Shown here: piece by piece, positions 59,330 through 64,000 of the stretch
Layout of the letters: each line of letters starts with the position of its first letter
How positions within the stretch are numbered: the stretch's first letter is position 1
Assembly (NCBI RefSeq): GCF_029023725.1
Contig: NZ_CP119075.1
Span: 2,103,501 to 2,167,500, forward strand
DNA length: 64,000 nucleotides
Direction of reading: 5' to 3'
Source: Synoicihabitans lomoniglobus
GTDB lineage: Bacteria > Verrucomicrobiota > Verrucomicrobiia > Opitutales > Opitutaceae
The notes under the pieces: generated by a model
Seen by the model: the letters and a program-made list of their open reading frames with translations, nothing else
Database searches by the model: none
What the model was told of the DNA's origin: nothing
Program-made: the position numbers and the translations under genes

Positions 59330-60502
59330 ATGTCTCACATCAACCCCAACATGGCCGCTTTCATTGAGTTGCAAAATGTCACCAAGCGCTACGGAGACAT
59401 CACTGTCGTCGACAACGTTTCGTTGCAGCTCACCAAAGGCGAAGTGTTTTCGCTGCTCGGTCCAAGCGGCAGCGGGAAAACGACGTTGTTGCGCATGCTC
59501 GCGGGTTTCATCGAGCCCGACGAGGGACACATCTTGGTCAATGGTCGCGATCTGACCCATGTCCCGCCGCACCAGCGCCCCATCAACACGGTTTTCCAAA
59601 ACTACGCGCTGTTTCCGCATCTCACGATTCGGGAAAACATCGCCTTCGGCCTCACGGTCGCGAAACGCCCCGCCGCCGAAATCGAGCGCGAAGTCAAACG
59701 CATGTTGGACCTCACCCAGATGCATGCTCACGCCGACAAGAAACCGACCCAAATCAGCGGCGGGCAAAAGCAACGCGTCGCCATCGCCCGGGCCCTGATC
59801 AATCAACCGGAGTTGTTGCTGCTGGATGAGCCGCTCGCCGCCCTCGATTTGAAGCTGCGCCAGCACATGTTGATCGAGCTGGAAAACATCCACCGCGAAG
59901 TCGGCACCACCTTCCTCTACGTGACTCACGACCAGGGGGAAGCCATGTCCCTCGGCGATCGCGTCGCCGTCATGAACCACGGCCGCTTTGAACAAATTGG
60001 CACGCCGAGTGAAGTTTATGAAACCCCGCACAGTCGTTTCGTGGCGGGCTTCGTCGGCGACACCAATCTCATCGATGCCACGGTCGTCGACGTGGGAGCA
60101 GGTGACAATCACGGCCTGCGCACCACCGATCTCGGCCCGATTATCTACGGACTCGATGATACCCCGCACTCGGGCGATGTCGTGCTCTCCAAACTCGCCG
60201 GGGCCATCCCCGACGGCAGCCAGGCGGTGCTGAGTCTGCGCCCCGAACGCATCGCCCTGCGGCGCGAGTGCCCCCGGCATCATCACGCGCAAAATACCAT
60301 TCAGGGCGTGGTGGTCGACCTCATCTACCTCGGCTCGCGCACGCACTACCGCATCAAAGTGGGGTCGCGCCTGATTTCCGTCTGGAAACAACACCGCCGG
60401 TTCCTACCCGACTACGACCCCGTCGAAGCCGGCGAAGTGGTGTGGCTCAGTTGGTATTCCAATGATGGATACCTCATCGTGGAGGCTCCCGGCACGTCAT
60501 GA
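59330..60502 (+). CDS. potA: Spermidine/putrescine ABC transporter ATPase
   Basis: The 390-residue protein starts MSHINPNMAAFIELQNVTKRYG; a later start at MAAFIEL (59351) is possible. Walker A is GPSGSGKT, the signature is ISGGQKQRVAIARAL, Walker B is LLLDEPLAALD and the H-loop is VTHDQGEAMSLGDRVAVM. A TOBE-type C-terminal part (ISLRPERIAL-like: VLSLRPERIALRREC) follows. It powers polyamine uptake through PotBC. The stop overlaps potB as ATGA. Confidence 0.92.
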   Translation: MSHINPNMAAFIELQNVTKRYGDITVVDNVSLQLTKGEVFSLLGPSGSGKTTLLRMLAGFIEPDEGHILVNGRDLTHVPPHQRPINTVFQNYALFPHLTIRENIAFGLTVAKRPAAEIEREVKRMLDLTQMHAHADKKPTQISGGQKQRVAIARALINQPELLLLDEPLAALDLKLRQHMLIELENIHREVGTTFLYVTHDQGEAMSLGDRVAVMNHGRFEQIGTPSEVYETPHSRFVAGFVGDTNLIDATVVDVGAGDNHGLRTTDLGPIIYGLDDTPHSGDVVLSKLAGAIPDGSQAVLSLRPERIALRRECPRHHHAQNTIQGVVVDLIYLGSRTHYRIKVGSRLISVWKQHRRFLPDYDPVEAGEVVWLSWYSNDGYLIVEAPGTS

Positions 60503-61380
60503 AAAAGCGGCGGTGGATCGAGCAGGCGTTGACCTGGCCGAGTTTCGGTTGGCTCGTGATTTTTTTCGCTGTGCCGACCGTGCTGGTGTTTGCGCTCTCG
60601 TTCAAACCGGCCGACCTCAGCGGCGGCGCCGCCCCGGGTTGGACGCTGGAAACATGGCGCAGTCTGAACAACCCCGCCTACCCGGGGATCGTCTGGCGCA
60701 CGTTGTGGTTGAGCGGGGCCTGCACGGTGGTGTGTCTCGGCCTCGGCGTTCCAGTGGCGTATTGGATCGCCCGACTCGATGTGCGCTGGCGGCAACGCGT
60801 GCTGCTGCTGATCATCCTGCCTTTTTGGACCAACTTCCTCATCCGCATCTTTGCGTGGCGCACCCTGCTCCATCCCGACGGATTCGTGAAATCAGTCTGC
60901 GTATCGCTCGGTTGGGCGGAACCCAACACTCAGCTGTTGTATAACAACGGCGCGATCCTGTTGGTGCTCGTCTACACGTATCTGCCGTTTGCGATCCTGC
61001 CGCTCTACGCGGCGACCGAGAAATTTGACTTCACCCTCTTCGAAGCGGCGCGCGACCTCGGCGCGACCAAGTGGCGGGCGTTTCGCAGCGTGTTTTTGCC
61101 GGGCATTCGCACGGGACTGCTCACCGCGTTTTTGATCGTGTTTATCCCGGCGCTCGGCTCCTACGCCATCCCGGCCATCGTGGGAGGGCCGACCAGCGAA
61201 ATGATTGGCAACAAGATCGCGCAACGCGCCACCACCGACCGCAACCTGCCCCACGCGGCGGCGCTGGGAGCGGTGCTGACGCTGGTGATCTTTGTGCCGC
61301 TCGGCGTGGCGGCCTATCTGCGCCGTCGCGATCGACTCGATGTCACCACAACCCCGGTCGACGAACCCGCCTCGCCATGA
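60499..61380 (+). CDS. potB: Polyamine ABC transporter permease PotB
   Basis: The 293-residue permease has six membrane spans and the binding-protein-dependent transport signature. It starts MKKRRWIEQALTWPSFGWLVIFFAVPTVLVFALSF. Between spans lies the EAA loop, EAARDLGATKWRAFRSVFLPG. It overlaps potA and potC by ATGA. The C-terminus (RRRDRLDVTTTPVDEPASP) is a polar extension. Confidence 0.92.
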   Translation: MKKRRWIEQALTWPSFGWLVIFFAVPTVLVFALSFKPADLSGGAAPGWTLETWRSLNNPAYPGIVWRTLWLSGACTVVCLGLGVPVAYWIARLDVRWRQRVLLLIILPFWTNFLIRIFAWRTLLHPDGFVKSVCVSLGWAEPNTQLLYNNGAILLVLVYTYLPFAILPLYAATEKFDFTLFEAARDLGATKWRAFRSVFLPGIRTGLLTAFLIVFIPALGSYAIPAIVGGPTSEMIGNKIAQRATTDRNLPHAAALGAVLTLVIFVPLGVAAYLRRRDRLDVTTTPVDEPASP

Positions 61381-62147
61381 AACCGAGCCGACTTCCTCTC
61401 GTCACGGCGCTGGTGGTGCTGGTCTTTTTCTACCTGCCGATCGCCATGCTGATCGCGCAGTCCTTCAATGCCGCCAAGTTCGGTGGCCAATGGAACGGGT
61501 TTTCCTTCCGTTGGTATCAGGAACTTTGGGCCCGAGAGGATATCCATCAGGCGGCGTGGAATACGCTGCTCATCGCCGTGACTTCCACCATCGCGTCGGT
61601 CGTGCTGGGCGCGCTGGCCGCCTGGTGTATCCATCGTTACAAGACGCGCACCCAGCGGATTCACTACGGCCTCATCTACGCGCCGCTGGTGGTGCCGGAC
61701 ATTCTGATGGGCCTCAGCCTGTTGTTCCTGTTCGTCAACGTGGGGGTGCAGCTCAACTTCACCACCATCATTCTCGCTCACACGACGTTTTGTCTGAGTT
61801 ACGTGACCCTCGTCATGCTCGGGCGTTTGCAGGACTTTGACGACGCCGTGATCGAGGCCGCTCAGGATCTCGGGGCCGGCTGGGGCACGATCATTCGGCG
61901 GATACTGTTGCCCCTGCTCGGACCGGGGCTGGCCGCCGGCGGGCTGTTGGCGTTTACGCTCAGTATCGACGATTTCGTGATAACTTTTCTCGTATCCGGT
62001 CCGGGCAATACTACCTTGCCGGTGAAAATTTTCAGCATGATGCGTCGGAGTTCCCCCCAGGTGATCAACGCGTTGAGTGTTATCTTCATGTCCGTCACGT
62101 TCATTACCGTCCTGCTCAGTCAACGACTCACCCGCCCACAACCATGA
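61377..62147 (+). CDS. potC: Polyamine ABC transporter permease PotC
   Basis: The 256-residue permease with six spans starts MKPSRLPLVTALVVLVFFYLPIAMLIAQSFN, and contains the EAA motif EAAQDLGAGWGTIIRRILLPLLGPGL. The end reads STLTVT-type span (VIFMSVTFITVLLSQRLTRPQP). Its start overlaps potB and its stop overlaps potD (ATGA each). It forms the membrane channel with PotB. Confidence 0.92.
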   Translation: MKPSRLPLVTALVVLVFFYLPIAMLIAQSFNAAKFGGQWNGFSFRWYQELWAREDIHQAAWNTLLIAVTSTIASVVLGALAAWCIHRYKTRTQRIHYGLIYAPLVVPDILMGLSLLFLFVNVGVQLNFTTIILAHTTFCLSYVTLVMLGRLQDFDDAVIEAAQDLGAGWGTIIRRILLPLLGPGLAAGGLLAFTLSIDDFVITFLVSGPGNTTLPVKIFSMMRRSSPQVINALSVIFMSVTFITVLLSQRLTRPQP

Positions 62148-63199
62148 AATCTCCCCTCCTCCGCTTCATTGCTGTCGGCCTGGTCGCCGGTCTCGTTTTG
62201 CTTTTCTCGTCGTGCGCCAAAAAGAAGCCGGTCCTGCACGTCTACATCTGGAGTGACTATCTCGCCGAAGGCCTCGTGGAAGAGTTCGCCGCGGCCAACA
62301 ACTGCGAAGTCATCGTCGACAACTACGACTCCAACGAGGTGCTCCACGCCAAACTCAAAGGCGGCGCCACCGGCTACGACCTCGTTTTCCCTTCCAGCTA
62401 CATCGTGCGCATGATGGTGGAGGACGGTCTGCTCCAAAAGCTGAACCACGACCGCATTCCCAACATCAAAAACCTCGACCCCATTTTCGTGGGCAGCGTT
62501 TCGGTTGATAAGAAAATGGTCTACAGCATCCCCTACATGACGGGGGCGACCGGGATCGCCTACCGGACCGATGAAGTGGAGGATTTCGTTCCGTCGTGGC
62601 AGATGTTTGCCCGCTCCGATCTTGCCGGCCGCATGACTTTGCTGGATGACCACCGCGAGGTGTTGGGGGCCGCGCTCAGAGTGTTGGGCCACAGCATGAA
62701 CTCTACCGACGAGGCTGCCATCGAGGCCGCCGCCGATCTGGTCATCGAGTGGAAACGAAACATCGCGCAGTTCGCTTCGGAATCCAACAAGGCTGGCATT
62801 GCCTCGAAGGAATTCTACCTCGTGCAAGCCTGGGGCGGCGACGTGCAACAGATCATCGATGAAAACGAAGACCCCAACATCGCCTTCGCGCTGCCGCAGG
62901 AAGGCTTTGCCATGTGGGAAGACACTATGGCAATTCCGACCGGAGCGGATAACGTCGATCTGGCGGAGAAGTTCATCAACTTCCTCCACGACCCCGTCAT
63001 CGCCGCGCGCAATATCGAGTTCAACTACTACCTTTGCCCCAACTGGGCGTCCTACCGCCATCTCTCCGAAGAGGTGCTGCAAAACCCGATCGTCATCATC
63101 CCGCCCGAGCTCCTCAAGAAAGGCGAACAGATCAAGGATATCGGTGACGACCTGGCGAAATACACGGCCGCTTGGGACCGGGTTAAAGCCACGCAGTGA
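62144..63199 (+). CDS. potD: Polyamine-binding lipoprotein PotD
   Basis: The 351-residue protein has a lipobox (VLLFSSC, Cys near 25), so it is membrane-tethered rather than free in the periplasm. Typical PotD stretches are VLHVYIWSDYLAEGLVEEFAAANNCEVIVDNYDSNEVLHAKL, YDLVFPSSYIVRMMVEDGLLQKLNHDRIPN, YMTGATGIAYRTDEV and the polyamine-site residues in VQAWGGDVQQI. It delivers polyamines to PotBC. It is the last gene of the operon. Confidence 0.92.
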   Translation: MKSPLLRFIAVGLVAGLVLLFSSCAKKKPVLHVYIWSDYLAEGLVEEFAAANNCEVIVDNYDSNEVLHAKLKGGATGYDLVFPSSYIVRMMVEDGLLQKLNHDRIPNIKNLDPIFVGSVSVDKKMVYSIPYMTGATGIAYRTDEVEDFVPSWQMFARSDLAGRMTLLDDHREVLGAALRVLGHSMNSTDEAAIEAAADLVIEWKRNIAQFASESNKAGIASKEFYLVQAWGGDVQQIIDENEDPNIAFALPQEGFAMWEDTMAIPTGADNVDLAEKFINFLHDPVIAARNIEFNYYLCPNWASYRHLSEEVLQNPIVIIPPELLKKGEQIKDIGDDLAKYTAAWDRVKATQ

Positions 63200-63365
63200 T
63201 CCGCATGGTCGGCCCTCCGATTTGGTCCCGACCGGGGAAACAAACGGCGGGGCCGCCAGTCCAAACGGTTTCTTGCCATTTTCCCCCGCCCCCGCCTGAT
63301 TCCAGCGCGGACGAGTCCTTTCCGGCTCCGACGCAAACGTGCCCCTCGTTTCCAACCCCGAAACC

Positions 63366-64000
63366 ATGATCGATACCAAACTTCCCCTGCGCGAAAAACT
63401 TGCCTACGGCTGTGGCGACTTCGCCTCCGTCCTTTTTTGGCAGACGTTTATGCGCTACCTGCCGTTTTTCTACACCGACGTGTTTGGACTGACGGCCGCC
63501 ATGCTCGCCAATCTCCTGCTTTTCAGCCGCGTGCTGGACGGTGTCAGTGACCCCGTCATCGGTATGTGGGCCGACCGGACGGAGAGCAAATGGGGCAAAT
63601 TCCGCCCGTTCATTCTCTTCGGTTGCATGCCGTTCGCCATCTTCGGGGTGCTCACCTTCACCACGCCGGATCTGGGCGACAACGGTAAGATTATTTGGGC
63701 GTTCGTGACCTACAACGGCCTCATGCTGCTCTACACCTTGGTCAACATTCCCTACACCGCGATGTTGGGTGTCATGACGACCAACTCCGTCGAGCGGACC
63801 CGGCTGTCCTCGATCAAGTTCATCTTCGCTTTCGCGGCCGGCACCGTCATTTCGGCCACCCTTCTCCCCATGGTCAGCGCGCTGGGCGGGGCCGAGGGTA
63901 ATCCGCAGCAGGGGTGGCAAACCGCCTTTATCATCGTGGGCATCGTCGCGGTGGCGTTCTTCCTCATCACCGTTTTCGGCACCAAGGAACGCATCAAACC
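63366..64000 (+). CDS. GPH-type (MelB-like) sugar/cation symporter, partial
   Basis: The protein starts MIDTKLPLREKLAYGCGDFASVLFWQTFMRYLPFFYTDVFGL and runs off the window after about 211 residues. Spans and the loop DGVSDPVIGMWADRTESKWGKFRPFILFG are characteristic of the glycoside-pentoside-hexuronide:cation symporter family. It carries a sugar or sugar acid with Na+ or H+; the substrate is unknown. It starts about 165 bases after potD. Whether it shares a transcript with potABCD is not visible. Confidence 0.88.
   Translation, partial: MIDTKLPLREKLAYGCGDFASVLFWQTFMRYLPFFYTDVFGLTAAMLANLLLFSRVLDGVSDPVIGMWADRTESKWGKFRPFILFGCMPFAIFGVLTFTTPDLGDNGKIIWAFVTYNGLMLLYTLVNIPYTAMLGVMTTNSVERTRLSSIKFIFAFAAGTVISATLLPMVSALGGAEGNPQQGWQTAFIIVGIVAVAFFLITVFGTKERIK

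Overview
The window reads as chromosomal DNA of a GC-rich Verrucomicrobiota bacterium, most likely of the Opitutaceae type. This is inferred from the gene content and protein style: Pro/Ala-rich secreted proteins, the secreted C-terminal domain at 2.3-3.1 kb that I associate with Opitutaceae, and many hairpin-type intergenic repeats. No species can be named from the sequence alone.

Region 1 (about 1-17.1 kb) is mobile DNA. The most interesting content is an integrated tailless virus at 831-17144. It has a 269-residue major capsid protein of the PM2 (Corticovirus) P2 double-jelly-roll type, a compact PM2/PRD1-type packaging ATPase, a rolling-circle (HUH) replication initiator, and about ten small proteins with single membrane spans, as expected for a virus with an internal lipid membrane. 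It also has repeat-rich spike or fibre candidates. There is no tail, portal, terminase or integrase gene. The element is bounded by a 15-bp direct repeat (831-845 and 17130-17144). The right copy lies inside a convincing dif-like site (XerC arm, 6-bp centre, XerD arm, 17128-17155), and the left copy keeps only the XerC arm and centre. The virus therefore probably integrates with the host XerC/XerD recombinase. Left of 831 begins what looks like a second element in the same orientation, with a zinc-ribbon gene and a partial Rep-like gene running off the window. An AT-rich, oppositely oriented four-gene module (10.5-12.8 kb) of unknown function sits between the capsid and ATPase genes and looks like cargo.

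Region 2 (17.2-29.8 kb) is host core: dksA-like, malQ, a repeat-filled gap, lepB, lepA, fabD, a pilT-type ATPase, dapA, dapB, ruvA, and an ECF sigma/anti-sigma pair. Region 3 (29.9-48.3 kb) has tRNA-Lys(UUU), a NarL-type response regulator, a CbiX-like protein, a Pal-like lipoprotein, an M20 peptidase, an M48 lipoprotein peptidase, purH, a TauE/SafE-like protein, apaG, a beta-CASP hydrolase, secG, parB, a LysM protein, fmt, der, an aminotransferase, an AsnC-type regulator and ffh.

Region 4 (48.3-64 kb) has a large secreted coiled-coil protein, a secreted alpha/beta hydrolase, a MazE-like/Doc toxin-antitoxin pair, an amino-acid permease, a DUF4197 lipoprotein, trhO, an amidohydrolase, a YqeY-like protein, a lactonase-fold protein, a complete potABCD polyamine-uptake operon with stop/start overlaps, and the start of a GPH-type sugar symporter.

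All family calls come from reading the translations; no database search was run.
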